Part shown: piece after piece, positions 54,834 to 64,000 of the stretch | Position numbering within the stretch: the stretch's first letter is position 1 | Layout of the letters: every line of letters starts with the position of its first letter | From: an uncultured Saprospiraceae bacterium | GTDB lineage: Bacteria > Bacteroidota > Bacteroidia > Chitinophagales > Saprospiraceae | NCBI GenBank assembly: GCA_937974625.1 | Contig: CALJVJ010000036.1 | Location: 1 to 64,000, forward strand | DNA length: 64,000 bases | Direction: 5' to 3' | Program-made: the position numbers and the translations under genes | The notes under the pieces: generated by a model | What the model saw: the letters and a program-made list of their open reading frames with translations, nothing else | Database searches by the model: none | Told to the model about the DNA's origin: nothing

Positions 54834-56540
54834 TTAGTAACCAGGATTTTGTTGTAGCATTGGCGAACCATCTACCTTACTCAATTCAATTTGAATTGTT
54901 GGTAATGGCATTAAGTCATGCTTAGCAGAATAACCAGCAGAGTTACTTAAGTAAGTAGTTCTTATAGTTTTCTCTACCTCTAAATAAGTATTGATAACAT
55001 CACCAGCAACACCCCATCTTCTTAAATCAAAGAAACGGTGACCTTCTAATGCTAATTCCAATCTTCTTTCGTATCTAACTGCATCTCTTGCAGCACCTTG
55101 GTTAGTCCAAGCATCATCGTAAGTAGCAACGCTATAATTACCATAAGCTGCTCCTTCAGCAGCAGTAATACCTGATCTAGCGCCATCTGCACCTTGTGCA
55201 CAGCCAGCAGCTCTAGCTCTTACCATATTGGTCAATTCTCTAGCTCTCTCTAAACTTCCTGATTCTACTTCTGCTTCTGCTAACATCAATAAGACATCAG
55301 AGTAACGGATGATAGGGAAGTTAATTGGAGATAATTGAGTAGATACCCAACCACCAGCTTGTTGATTTTGTCCAGCCTCGTAAGAAAATTTCTTAGGAGA
55401 GTATGGTCCAGAGAAAGAACGCGCTCTAATCCAAGATGGATCATGTACACCAATATCTAAGAAAGGAATACCATCACGTCCAACCGTCCAATCTAATCTA
55501 GGATCAAGTGGTCCAGTATAGTTCTCATCAACTATTACATCGTTGAAAGTAGAGAATAATGGTAAACCAGCATCATCTACTCTGTGTGCATTAACTAAGT
55601 TTTGAGAAGGTTGGTGGAAACCACAACATCCAAATGGGCTACCCCCGTGAGGGAAGTTTAATCTATCTCCAAACATTCCGTTCTGGCCTTCAGAAGTACC
55701 ATCATTTACAGATGCTTGAATAGAGAATACCATTTCTGGTCCATTTTCTAAACCAACAGAGAAAATATCGTGGAAACATGGATTCAAAGAATAGTTTCCG
55801 CTATTTACTACTTTGTCTAAAGCAGCTTTAGCTTCACTCCAGTTACCATTGTATAAGTGCAACTTACCAATATAAGCATTAGCTGCACCAGATGTTACTC
55901 TACCTGGCTGACCCTGAACTGCTGGCAAAGAACTTGCTGCTGCTTCAAAATCCGCTAAGATATTAGGAACAATATCTGCTGTATTTGCTTTTCTAAAATC
56001 AGTATCTTCCTCAGAGTAATAAGGAACATTTTTCCACATTTTCCATGCTTCAAAATGGTAGTGACCTCTTAGGAATCTAGCTTCACCACCTAAAGCAGCT
56101 GATTTTGCTGCATCGATTCCTTCCACACTGTTTAATAGTGCCAATGCTGCATTTACTCTAGCAACACCTTCATAAAGAATTACGAATCTATCATTAAAGT
56201 AAGAGTTACCAGGTGCCCATTGGAATAATTCTAATTCCTCAGATTGACCTTGGTCACCCGCTTCAGAGCCTTTGTGCGCATCATCAGATAATACAGAGCC
56301 CCAAATCCAGTTAGAACCAGAAGCAGGCCATGGAGAAGAAACAGAACCCCAAGATTCCGCCCAACCATCTAACATAGAGTAAGCAGAAATAATAGCTGCA
56401 TCAACCCCCGCTTCGTTCGCTAAGGTACCGCCATCTAATGCACCCTGTGGTGGTGCATCTAAAAATTCATCAGAACAAGCAACAATACCCATACCGAGTA
56501 ATGCTACTGCAAAGAATAAAAGAAATTTATTTTTTTTCAT
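54834..56540 (-). CDS. susD: SusD/RagB-family nutrient-binding lipoprotein
   Basis: A 568-residue surface lipoprotein (lipobox IVAC, C22, followed by SDEF, fitting the SusD surface-export signal). SusD marks: DEFLDAPPQGAL at the start, ALGGEARFLRGHYHFEAWKMW (TPR helices), YIGKLHLYNGNWSEAKAALDKV, FPIIRYSDVLLMLAEAEVESG, and the C-terminal RYERRLELALEGHRFFDLRRWG. It should cover the SusC channel and bind glycan or oligosaccharide. It follows susC after a 201-base spacer with hairpins. Confidence 0.95.
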   Translation of the reverse strand: MKKNKFLLFFAVALLGMGIVACSDEFLDAPPQGALDGGTLANEAGVDAAIISAYSMLDGWAESWGSVSSPWPASGSNWIWGSVLSDDAHKGSEAGDQGQSEELELFQWAPGNSYFNDRFVILYEGVARVNAALALLNSVEGIDAAKSAALGGEARFLRGHYHFEAWKMWKNVPYYSEEDTDFRKANTADIVPNILADFEAAASSLPAVQGQPGRVTSGAANAYIGKLHLYNGNWSEAKAALDKVVNSGNYSLNPCFHDIFSVGLENGPEMVFSIQASVNDGTSEGQNGMFGDRLNFPHGGSPFGCCGFHQPSQNLVNAHRVDDAGLPLFSTFNDVIVDENYTGPLDPRLDWTVGRDGIPFLDIGVHDPSWIRARSFSGPYSPKKFSYEAGQNQQAGGWVSTQLSPINFPIIRYSDVLLMLAEAEVESGSLERARELTNMVRARAAGCAQGADGARSGITAAEGAAYGNYSVATYDDAWTNQGAARDAVRYERRLELALEGHRFFDLRRWGVAGDVINTYLEVEKTIRTTYLSNSAGYSAKHDLMPLPTIQIELSKVDGSPMLQQNPGY

Positions 56541-56741
56541 TTTTATATGCTTTTTATTATTTCAATAAGCTGATTTTCGAATATAATTTTGTCTAAGCAG
56601 CTACTAAATAAATAACTATATCTCGTTTTACAAAATTTACTGTGTAAGTGTTTTGTAAAATTTAAGTTTAGACGAATATACGTCCGCTAATTTACACACG
56701 TTCTGTCTTTGTAGAGACAGAACGTATGGTCTCACTAGCTA
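56541..56741 (-). promoter_or_regulatory. susC-susD spacer with two hairpins
   Basis: A perfect 11-base stem, acgttctgtct (56698-56708) with agacagaacgt (56715-56725), starts 17 bases after the susC stop codon. A second stem, ttttacaaaa (56626-56635) with ttttgtaaaa (56651-56660), lies nearer susD. They could stabilise the susC message end or attenuate transcription, setting the SusC:SusD ratio. No TAnnTTTG box is apparent. Confidence 0.6.
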
Positions 56742-59700
56742 TTAGAAAGAAGCGTTGATACCAAACTGAAGAATCTTTGACGCTGGATAATTACCAAAAT
56801 CAAAACCATTTCTTTGGTCACCTCTACCGTTATCATTGAAACTAGATAAAGTTGGGTCAATACCACTATATTTAGTAAACGTGAATAAGTTCTGACCTTG
56901 TAAGTAAATTCTTGCAGAACCTAAACCAACCTTACTCAAAATATCAGCAGGCAAAGTATAACCAACTTGGATAGTTTTTGCTCTTAAGAAAGAACCATCT
57001 TCTACGTAGAAGTCAGTAGAGTTCTCAGAGAAAATATCCGATTCATTGATTTGTGGATAATCACCATCTGGGTTAGATGGGCTCCATGCTCTATCCAATA
57101 CATCTTTTCTTACGTTCGTATTGAAGAAACGGAAAACTTCAAATAATTTATTGTAGTTATAGATTTCGTTACCAATAGACGCCGTCCAGAATGTAGAAAT
57201 ATCAAAATCACCAAAATTAACACCGATGTTGATACCTAAAGTTAAATCTGGGATTGGGTCACCAATAGTTCCTAAATCATCATCATTGATTTCTCCATCA
57301 TTATTTAAATCTTTCAATCTGAATTGACCAACAGCTTTACCATTTTGGTTAGCGTGTGCATCTACTTCAGCTTGAGATTGGAAGATACCATCTGTTTGCC
57401 ATCCGTAAAAAGCACCAATTGGGCCACCTACTGCATTATAACCAGTATTTCCAATTCTACCTCCTCCTGGAGAGAAGAAAGAAGTTTGAGCACCATCAAT
57501 TTCTAAGATTTCGTTCTTGTAGTGAGAAACATTAACACCAATGTTATAGCCAAAATTAGAGCTTGTCTTATCTCTCCAATTCAAACCAACATCAACACCT
57601 TTGTTATTCATCTTCGCGATATTTACGAAAGGAGGATTTGCAGAACCCGCCGTTGCAGGTAATAAAGGATTGAATAATAAACCATCCGTTGTTCTATCCC
57701 AAAGGTCAACAACAAAATCTAATTTACCATTCATTAACGACCCATCAATACCGAAGTTGATAGAAACATTCTCTTCCCACTTTGTATCTGCGTTACCTCT
57801 ATTTTGTAATGCATAACCTGTTGCTAAAGAGTTGGTACCTGTAATGTCATAGAAAGAGTTACCTGGTCCACCACCGAATCTATTCACGGTGTTACCACCT
57901 GGAATGTTTTGGTTACCTGTAATACCCCATCCAAATCTTACTTTCAGGTCGTCAACTATATCATTTCCTTGTAAGAAAGTATTAGATAATCTCCAACCAA
58001 CAGAAACTGCTGGGAAGACACCATATCTTTGGTCTCTACCAAAATTAGAAGAACCATCTCTTCTTAAGGTGAAACTCAATAAGTAAGTATCATCATAAGA
58101 ATAATCTATCTTACCGAAACTAGAAGCCAAAGTATTGAAGAAACCATTAGAAAATACCGTTCGAGAATCCGGAGCACCTAAACCAGTATTCAAGTACCAT
58201 GCGTTAATATCCGTTGTGAAATAGTTACCTAATCCACCACCAATCGTTCTTCCAGAGTTTCTAATTGCTTCATAACCAACAATAACGCCGATATCATGTA
58301 CGCCATCTAGGTTAGTGTTATAAGCTAAAGTATTTGTCCAAGTCCAGTTAAAAAAACTTTGGTTTTGCTCGTTGAAAGCATTCGTTGTATTAGGCTCAGA
58401 GTTTTCCCAAGTAGGGAATCTAAATCCTTGCGTAAAATTATTAGCGAATTCAATACCGATACTTGACCTTGCAGTCAATCCTTCAACTAATTCAATAGCT
58501 AAGTAAGCGTTACCTAAAGCTTTATAGAAAGTACCTCTATTATTCTGATTTCTAGTTTGGATAGCTACTGGATTAGAACCGTTACTTGTTCCATTTGCTT
58601 TACCACCAGCGTAATTAACACCAGAGACATCAAAAACAGGAATGATAGATTGCGCTTTAAGGATTTGCGTCATGATATTTTGCTCAGATTGGTTACCACC
58701 TGCCTGTCCAATAGAAGTAGAACGAGCAAAAGAGAAGTTTTCTCCAATAGTGAACCGACCTTTGCTAAATTCAGAGTTAGCACGGAAGCTTAAACGGTCA
58801 AAATCTGTATGCAACATCGTACCGTTTTGGTCTAAATAACCAAAAGACATCGCGAAAGTAGAATTTTCTCCACCTCCAGATACCCCTAAGTTATGCTCCA
58901 TAATCAAAGCTGGGTTGAATACTTCATCCCACCAATCAGTACCTTGTTGATTAGCTCGCATGATTAAGTTATTTGGATAAGAATAGTTGGCTTCGTTAAC
59001 TGGCTGACCAGCTGGGTAACCGCTATAATCACCTGCATAGACATATTCAGGAATTACACCTCTACCCGCAGAGTAAGGCACTTCTGCAGGAATTTCAGCT
59101 CCTGCATTTTCAAAAGACCTCCAAACTACTTCAGAATAATCCTTAGGGTCAACAATCAAATCGTACTTTCCAACAGGGTTTTGAGAACCGATTGTTGCGT
59201 TATAAGTAACTCTTGTTTTTCCTTTCTTACCTTTAGTAGTGGTAATAATAACTACTCCATTATTTGCTCTTGCTCCATAAATAGAAGACGCAGAAGCATC
59301 CTTCAACACCTGAATAGACTCAATGTCATTCGGGTTGATACCTGTATTATAAGTATCCGTAGTAGGAACCCCATCAATAATGTATAATGGATCATTGTTT
59401 TGGAAAGAAGAAATACCTCTAATCCGAACTTGTGTACCTGCACCTGGCGCACCAGAAGATTGTACCTGAACACCAGCTACTTTACCTTCTAATTTCTGAG
59501 AGAAACTAGTTGCTGTAACCTCATTCAATTCTTCGGCTTTGACAACTGAAACCGCACCAGTAATATCTCTTTCTCTTTGAGAAGAGTAACCTGTTACGAC
59601 TACTTCGTCAATCAAAACACCTTGAGAAAGGCGAATAGCCATATTAGTTTGAGAACCAACAGTGACGTTTTGAGTAGAGTAACCTGTATAGGAAATTTCT

Positions 59701-59930
59701 AAAACATCGCCTGCATTGGCATCAAGACTGAAATTACCGTCAATATCGGTAACTGTACCGGTAGCAGTACCGGCAATTAAGACAGATGCACCAATTAATG
59801 GTTCATCGTTACTGTCGTCAACTATTGTACCTGTAATCTGCGCAAACATTGTAGCAGAAAACAGCATGCAAATTGCGACAAGGCTGCTTGGCAACCATTT
59901 CAAAGACATACGTAATGCTTTTTGTCTCAT
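56742..59930 (-). CDS. susC: SusC/RagA-family TonB-linked outer-membrane protein
   Basis: A 1062-residue outer-membrane transporter. Signal peptide 1-31 (ends ATMFAQ). Residues 32-110 are the carboxypeptidase-like domain (ITGTIVDDSNDEPLIGASVL, GTVTDIDGNFSLDA). The TonB box region is IDEVVVTGYSSQRERDITGA. The plug is about 120-235 (VQVRIRG-type segment, DPLYIIDGVPTTD, NDIESIQVLKDASASSIYGA, NNGVVIITT). A large barrel follows, ending in YPASKILQFGINASF. With SusD it should import large glycan or peptide fragments. The regulatory neighbour is the AraC gene; sulfatase and cytochrome-type genes lie beyond it. Confidence 0.96.
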   Translation of the reverse strand: MRQKALRMSLKWLPSSLVAICMLFSATMFAQITGTIVDDSNDEPLIGASVLIAGTATGTVTDIDGNFSLDANAGDVLEISYTGYSTQNVTVGSQTNMAIRLSQGVLIDEVVVTGYSSQRERDITGAVSVVKAEELNEVTATSFSQKLEGKVAGVQVQSSGAPGAGTQVRIRGISSFQNNDPLYIIDGVPTTDTYNTGINPNDIESIQVLKDASASSIYGARANNGVVIITTTKGKKGKTRVTYNATIGSQNPVGKYDLIVDPKDYSEVVWRSFENAGAEIPAEVPYSAGRGVIPEYVYAGDYSGYPAGQPVNEANYSYPNNLIMRANQQGTDWWDEVFNPALIMEHNLGVSGGGENSTFAMSFGYLDQNGTMLHTDFDRLSFRANSEFSKGRFTIGENFSFARSTSIGQAGGNQSEQNIMTQILKAQSIIPVFDVSGVNYAGGKANGTSNGSNPVAIQTRNQNNRGTFYKALGNAYLAIELVEGLTARSSIGIEFANNFTQGFRFPTWENSEPNTTNAFNEQNQSFFNWTWTNTLAYNTNLDGVHDIGVIVGYEAIRNSGRTIGGGLGNYFTTDINAWYLNTGLGAPDSRTVFSNGFFNTLASSFGKIDYSYDDTYLLSFTLRRDGSSNFGRDQRYGVFPAVSVGWRLSNTFLQGNDIVDDLKVRFGWGITGNQNIPGGNTVNRFGGGPGNSFYDITGTNSLATGYALQNRGNADTKWEENVSINFGIDGSLMNGKLDFVVDLWDRTTDGLLFNPLLPATAGSANPPFVNIAKMNNKGVDVGLNWRDKTSSNFGYNIGVNVSHYKNEILEIDGAQTSFFSPGGGRIGNTGYNAVGGPIGAFYGWQTDGIFQSQAEVDAHANQNGKAVGQFRLKDLNNDGEINDDDLGTIGDPIPDLTLGINIGVNFGDFDISTFWTASIGNEIYNYNKLFEVFRFFNTNVRKDVLDRAWSPSNPDGDYPQINESDIFSENSTDFYVEDGSFLRAKTIQVGYTLPADILSKVGLGSARIYLQGQNLFTFTKYSGIDPTLSSFNDNGRGDQRNGFDFGNYPASKILQFGINASF

Positions 59931-60760
59931 AAGCTGATTTTAAATTAAACTAGTGATTTTAAATAATTAAACAATTCTCTAGTTCATATTTTGAAAAAAA
60001 AGGTTGAAAAATTGTTTTTACTTTCTAGCAAAACATAAACTATAGTATCTTATTAGTTCTATTCAATTTGGTAAGTAGCGGTTATAAATACGTTGGTTAG
60101 TGTTAAAGTGCTAATTTTCTTAAAAAATTGTTAAGAAAGAAAAACAGCCAAATGTAATAAATTTATTGGTAGTTAAAATATAAATATGCGTTTTTTTTGG
60201 TTTTTATTCTGTCTTCCATTCTTTTGTTTAACAATTTAGATTATTACCAAATAATATTTTAAACAGTTTTTTTAAGAAACGTAAAAAAGCATAGTTGCGC
60301 TTCCTTATATTTGAAAAAAAAATCTTAATATTTTGTTAAAAAAAATATTCCATAAATCTATCCATAAGATTTTAACTCACTTTAGCGTAGACCCACAAAT
60401 ATATTAAATACAAAATTAGGCATATGAAATATACCTTTAGATATTGGAGATTTCTGGATTATTGTTTTTTCAAGCTTCATTAGAATAAAAAGCTAAAAAG
60501 AACCTACCAACGTATTGTCAGCAAGTTCGTATTGTATGAAACTAAATGTCGTTCTTCTATTTGATAAATCAAAAGATTTATAAGTCTAATTAAATTGATT
60601 AAATTATTATTAACAAATAACCCCATTTAACCAAACTTTATTACTGCCCTAAATGTAGGAAAGAATAAATAAAAATTTAAACTATTTGAATAAATAGTAT
60701 CACTTTTTAACAAAAAAGTATCAGTGTGGCCTCAAAAAATGAGCGTCATTAGTGTTGAAA
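59931..60760. other. Long AT-rich leader upstream of susC
   Basis: This 830-base gap lies between the susC start and the end of the AraC gene, both on the minus strand. It must hold the susC promoter. Two minus-strand -7-like boxes exist, TACATTTG (60156-60149) and TATATTTG (60403-60396), but neither has TTTG at the right distance. Runs of A and T are frequent. A 19-codon frame at 60424-60483 is not called. Such a long leader is consistent with regulated transcription or a binding site for the AraC protein. Confidence 0.5.
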
Positions 60761-61669
60761 CTACACGAACCTCTCTGCGACAAAGGGAAGTTCATACCTT
60801 AATTGACGCCGATATTCTACAGGTGTCATCCCCTTATACTTTTTAAAAAGTCGATTAAAATTAGATAAATTAGAATAACCACAACTAAAACAAATTTCAC
60901 TAACACTATCCTGCGTTTCTAAGAGGAGCTTACAAGCTTCCCCTAATCTAGTGTCCGTTAAAAATTTAGAAAAACTTCGTTTTGTAGATTTTTTGAAAAA
61001 GTGGCTAAAAGCAGACTCACTCATATTAATCATACTAGCTACTTCTTGAAGGGTAATTTTATCCTGATAATTATCCATAATAAATTCATACACTCTATCC
61101 ATTCGTTTATTCTCAGGAGAAGGTATTTTGGAAGAGTACCCAGCACTAGCCACAAACCGATTTTCGTTTGAAGTAGCCAAAATTTGCAAAATATTTAAAA
61201 AAGAAATAGCTCCTTCAAACGCGTCTAAATGGACCAATTTTAGCATTTGCTCCATGACCAATGCTCTCGTCTCCCCATAAAATTCGATTCCTCTGACAGA
61301 ATAACTCAACATCATTTTAATAGCCTGAAAAGCTTTTTTTGATAAAAAGTTATTTTGGAAAAGTTTTTCTCCAAATTGCAAAACCACCGTGTGCGTTTCT
61401 GGATGTTTTTGCTTATCCGTATCCGCCCCATCCCAAGCGTGTGTCAAATAAGGGCCTAACAGCACTAAATCATAATCCTGGTACTTCTCCATTTTATCCC
61501 CTACAATCCGATTACCAGAAGCTCTCATAATTAAATTTATTTCATATTCGGGGTGATTGTGTAAAGGATAATCGAAAGTAGCATTAGGATAGCTAAAGAT
61601 AGCATAGATATCATCTCGGTGTAAGGGCGTTATTTCACGGTAAATTTTCATAATCTGCTTTTTTTTCAA
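60761..61669 (-). CDS. AraC-family transcriptional regulator with cupin sensor
   Basis: A 302-residue regulator. The N-terminal half (about 15-110) is a cupin-type sensor (PLHNHPEYEINLIMRASGNRIVGD, YDLVLLGPYLTHAW). The C-terminal two helix-turn-helix units are about 200-295: DRVYEFIMDNYQDKITLQEVAS, MSESAFSHFFKKSTKRSFSK, ETQDSVSEICFSCGYSNLSN and FNRLFKKYKGMTPVEYRRQL. An alternative start is the ATG six codons in (61651). It lies between susC and the sulfatase and probably controls one or both in response to a sugar. Confidence 0.92.
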   Translation of the reverse strand: MKKKQIMKIYREITPLHRDDIYAIFSYPNATFDYPLHNHPEYEINLIMRASGNRIVGDKMEKYQDYDLVLLGPYLTHAWDGADTDKQKHPETHTVVLQFGEKLFQNNFLSKKAFQAIKMMLSYSVRGIEFYGETRALVMEQMLKLVHLDAFEGAISFLNILQILATSNENRFVASAGYSSKIPSPENKRMDRVYEFIMDNYQDKITLQEVASMINMSESAFSHFFKKSTKRSFSKFLTDTRLGEACKLLLETQDSVSEICFSCGYSNLSNFNRLFKKYKGMTPVEYRRQLRYELPFVAERFV

Positions 61670-61795
61670 AAAATTCTAAAAAGCTGTTTGGAAAAAAGTA
61701 AATTTAGGCAAATAAGGCCCAACAAAAAAATAAGTTCCCTATTTTTTAAAAGCGTAAAACTTGTTTCCATACCGCTCTAATAATACACATTTCTT

Positions 61796-63229
61796 ATGAA
61801 GAAAATTAGCTTCTTATTTTTAGCAAGTATATTTATTGGCAACTTGTCAATGGCACAAGCACCCAATATTCTCTTTGTATTAATTGATGATATTAGAAAT
61901 ACTAGCTTAGGCAGTTATGGGCATCCAATCATTCAAACACCAAATATTGATAGCTTGGCGGACAAAGGCACAAGATTTACCAATGCCTTTGTAACCACCT
62001 CCATTTGTGCAGCTAGTCGAGCATCCATATTAACAGGCTTATATGAAAGTAGTCATAATTTCACCTTTGGGAAACCACCTATTGTAAAAAAGCAAACAGA
62101 CCAAAGTTTTCCCAAATTGCTCCAAAATAAAGGTTATACAACTGGTTATATTGGAAAATGGGGTATGAAAACGGTAAGTCCGCCCCAAAATTTATACGAT
62201 TATTATTATCCACTCCATCGCAATCCTTATTTTAAAGTACAATCGGTAGCAGCCCATAATCATGAAACTGGTATTTGTGTCAATCATGCAAAAGATTATG
62301 ACCCTACTTTTATAAAGCCTGCCGATTCCTTGAGACATATCACTGAACTTTGTGGAGATTTTGCCATCCAATTTATAGAAAATCAACCGACAAATATTCC
62401 TTTCTGTCTACAAGTCAGTTTCAATGCAGTTCACGCAGAAGACAGTGATAAAGCCGAACATTTTCCGCCGCCAAAGAGCGTAGCGGCAATGTATTCGGAT
62501 GTTACCATACCTGAACCACGACTTAATAATCCAGCTATCTATGAAAACATGCCTGATTTTCTAAAAACGTCCTTAAACCGAAAACGTTATTTCTGGCGAT
62601 GGGATACGCCCGAAAAATATCAAAAAAATATAACCGATTATTATAGGATGATAAGTGGCGTGGACAAAGTCATTGGGCGTCTAGTAGCCGCCTTAAAGAA
62701 AAATGGCTTAGACAAAAACACCATCATTATCATCACAGGAGACAATGGATATTATATGGGAGACCGAGGGTTTGCAGGCAAATGGTCTCATTTCGAAGAA
62801 TCGCTTCGTGTTCCTTTAATTATTTATGATCCGACTATAAAAAAGCAACAAAGTCAAGAAAAGATAGCCTTAAACATTGACATTCCTGCCACTATTTTAG
62901 ATTATGGGCAAGTAAGCATTCCAAAAAGTTATCAAGGGACAAGTTTAAAACCACTTGTAGAAAATAGGAAAGTAGACAATTGGCGAACTTCCTTTTTTGC
63001 AGAACATCGCATGAACCATAAATCTCTTCCAAAATGGGAAGGCGTTCGGCACGAACGGTATGTCTATGCTAATTATTACGAACAACAACCTACCTATGAA
63101 TTTTTACATGATTTGGAAGTGGACAAAGACCAACTAATGAATCTAGCAACTGATAAAAAGTATCAAAAAATTTTAAGAAAGATGCGTAAAAAATGTCGCA
63201 AAAAAGAAAAAGAGTACGGTATCAAATAA
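61796..63229 (+). CDS. Exported type I sulfatase
   Basis: A 477-residue exported sulfatase. Signal peptide 1-21 (SMAQA). Metal and catalytic marks: NILFVLIDDIRNTSLGSYG (24-42), then C71-A-A-S-R in SICAASRASILTG, where the cysteine would become formylglycine (CxAxR variant of CxPxR), and TGDNGYYMGDRGFAGKWSHFEE for the second metal-binding loop. The C-terminus is Lys-rich. It needs a sulfatase-maturing enzyme from elsewhere. It likely removes sulfate from a sulfated glycan taken up by the adjacent SusCD. It is divergent from the AraC gene across 126 bases. Confidence 0.93.
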   Translation: MKKISFLFLASIFIGNLSMAQAPNILFVLIDDIRNTSLGSYGHPIIQTPNIDSLADKGTRFTNAFVTTSICAASRASILTGLYESSHNFTFGKPPIVKKQTDQSFPKLLQNKGYTTGYIGKWGMKTVSPPQNLYDYYYPLHRNPYFKVQSVAAHNHETGICVNHAKDYDPTFIKPADSLRHITELCGDFAIQFIENQPTNIPFCLQVSFNAVHAEDSDKAEHFPPPKSVAAMYSDVTIPEPRLNNPAIYENMPDFLKTSLNRKRYFWRWDTPEKYQKNITDYYRMISGVDKVIGRLVAALKKNGLDKNTIIIITGDNGYYMGDRGFAGKWSHFEESLRVPLIIYDPTIKKQQSQEKIALNIDIPATILDYGQVSIPKSYQGTSLKPLVENRKVDNWRTSFFAEHRMNHKSLPKWEGVRHERYVYANYYEQQPTYEFLHDLEVDKDQLMNLATDKKYQKILRKMRKKCRKKEKEYGIK

Positions 63230-63271
63230 TTTTTTTGTTAAATTTAGGATTCAATATTTAGTGTCACTATT

Positions 63272-64000
63272 ATGATAAATTTCAAAACCAAGGTATCCTG
63301 TTTGTTTTTAGCCGTTGTACTAACAACCGCTTGCAACACGTCTATCCCTGAAGAAATACAGCAAGCCTCCACTAATCTGCCAGATAAAATAGATTTCAAT
63401 TATCACATCAAACCTATTTTATCTGACCGTTGCTATAAATGTCATGGCCCAGATGCCAATCAGCGACAAGCAGATTACAGACTAGATATTGCAGATAAAG
63501 CGTATGGTAAAACGAATGGCGAAAATAGCCAAGCAAGCAAAAACCTAACGGCGGGCAATCTAAATAAAAGTGAAATTTTTCATCGTATTATTTCGGACGA
63601 CGCAGAATATATGATGCCGCCACCAGATGCTAACTTAGCACTCAATGCAGAAGAAAAGGCTTTAATCACAAAATGGATAGAGCAAGGTGCAGCATATAAA
63701 CCACATTGGTCTTTTGTAGCTCCACAAAAAGAGGTTTTGCCTGCTGTTCAAAACAAAGATTGGGCACAACAAGATTTTGATTATTTCCTATTAGATAAAA
63801 TCGAAAGAAACGGTTTAGAACCTTCCGAAAAAGCAGATAAGACAACCTTATTAAGACGAATCACGCTAGACTTAACTGGCTTGCCCCCTACTCCGACAGA
63901 AATTGATGCGTTTATAAATGATACTTCTGCGGATGCCTATGAAAAAACGATTGACCGCTTATTGGCAAGTCCCCAATATGGAGAAAGAATGGGTGTGGAA
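63272..64000 (+). CDS. Planctomycete-type cytochrome c/DUF1549 lipoprotein (5' part)
   Basis: An open frame of 243 codons that runs off the right edge. Lipoprotein-like start (TTAC, C21). The PSCyt1 domain has the haem motif C54-YK-C57-H58 within IKPILSDRCYKCHGPDANQR and continues to LITKWIEQGAAYKPHWSF. DUF1549 (PSCyt2) begins around 175 (DYFLLDKIERNGLEPSEKAD, RRITLDLTGLPPTPTEIDAF, YGERMGVE). In complete members a DUF1553 domain follows. These proteins are typical of Planctomycetes and some marine Bacteroidota, often beside sulfatases, and their role is not established. It starts 42 bases after the sulfatase, so they are likely co-transcribed. Confidence 0.92.
   Translation, partial: MINFKTKVSCLFLAVVLTTACNTSIPEEIQQASTNLPDKIDFNYHIKPILSDRCYKCHGPDANQRQADYRLDIADKAYGKTNGENSQASKNLTAGNLNKSEIFHRIISDDAEYMMPPPDANLALNAEEKALITKWIEQGAAYKPHWSFVAPQKEVLPAVQNKDWAQQDFDYFLLDKIERNGLEPSEKADKTTLLRRITLDLTGLPPTPTEIDAFINDTSADAYEKTIDRLLASPQYGERMGVE

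Noticed and set aside
60424-60483. 19-codon frame (MKYTFRYWRFLD...) in the susC leader
   Set aside because: It is too short and unsupported; it could be a leader peptide, but nothing in the sequence shows attenuation.

Overview
The window looks like a chromosomal segment of a low-GC (roughly 35-40% by eye), free-living, probably marine or aquatic member of Bacteroidota, most likely near Saprospiria or Cytophagia. The evidence is a SusC/SusD pair, type IX secretion (T9SS) C-terminal sorting domains of both A and B type, DUF4249 lipoproteins behind a TonB receptor, GEVED and coathanger-like domains, HemW and YbbR genes of Bacteroidota type, and promoters of the Bacteroidota form TTTG-N20/21-TAnnTTTG. 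The rank below phylum is inference. I found no rRNA, tRNA, CRISPR array, insertion sequence or complete prophage.

Layout. 1-543: N-terminal fragment of a secreted protein. 1.4-6.6 kb: a reductive-dehalogenase-like corrinoid/Fe-S protein, a plug-only lipoprotein, a serine hydrolase and an isolated AntA-like protein with its own promoter. 6.8-17.1 kb: housekeeping and metabolic genes: M28 peptidase, VOC + SDR pair, acyltransferase, cobalamin adenosyltransferase with a BtuF-like protein, DEAD-box helicase, hotdog protein, LOG protein and a second SDR. 17.6-25.9 kb: two large T9SS-exported metalloproteases (reprolysin-like and astacin-like) with a decayed SDR 3' copy between them, which suggests an old segmental duplication. 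26-39.7 kb: YkvA-like protein, endonuclease/phosphatase-fold protein, hemW-ybbR, an aspartyl protease with PDZ, a Cys/Met PLP enzyme, CapA, a seven-helix membrane protein, VOC + enoyl-CoA hydratase, GMC oxidoreductase with its small subunit, and a GH16 glucanase.

39.8-47.3 kb is a minus-strand operon: TonB receptor, two tandem DUF4249 lipoproteins, an FG-GAP lipoprotein and a T9SS type B protein. 47.6-64 kb is a polysaccharide-utilization-like locus: susC, susD, two very large FG-GAP/ASPIC-UnbV lipoproteins, and divergently an AraC regulator facing a sulfatase and a truncated planctomycete-type cytochrome/DUF1549 protein. The likely job is uptake and breakdown of a sulfated polymer. The GH16 glucanase (38.5 kb) and the proteases fit a particle- or algae-degrading lifestyle.

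The most unusual signal is a set of long intergenic imperfect palindromes (2.7, 17.2, 32.1, 34.3, 35.6-35.9 and 39.7 kb). Their sequences are unrelated, but all have the same design: two arms of about 25-50 bases that agree well but not perfectly. One supplies the last codons and stop of a gene.
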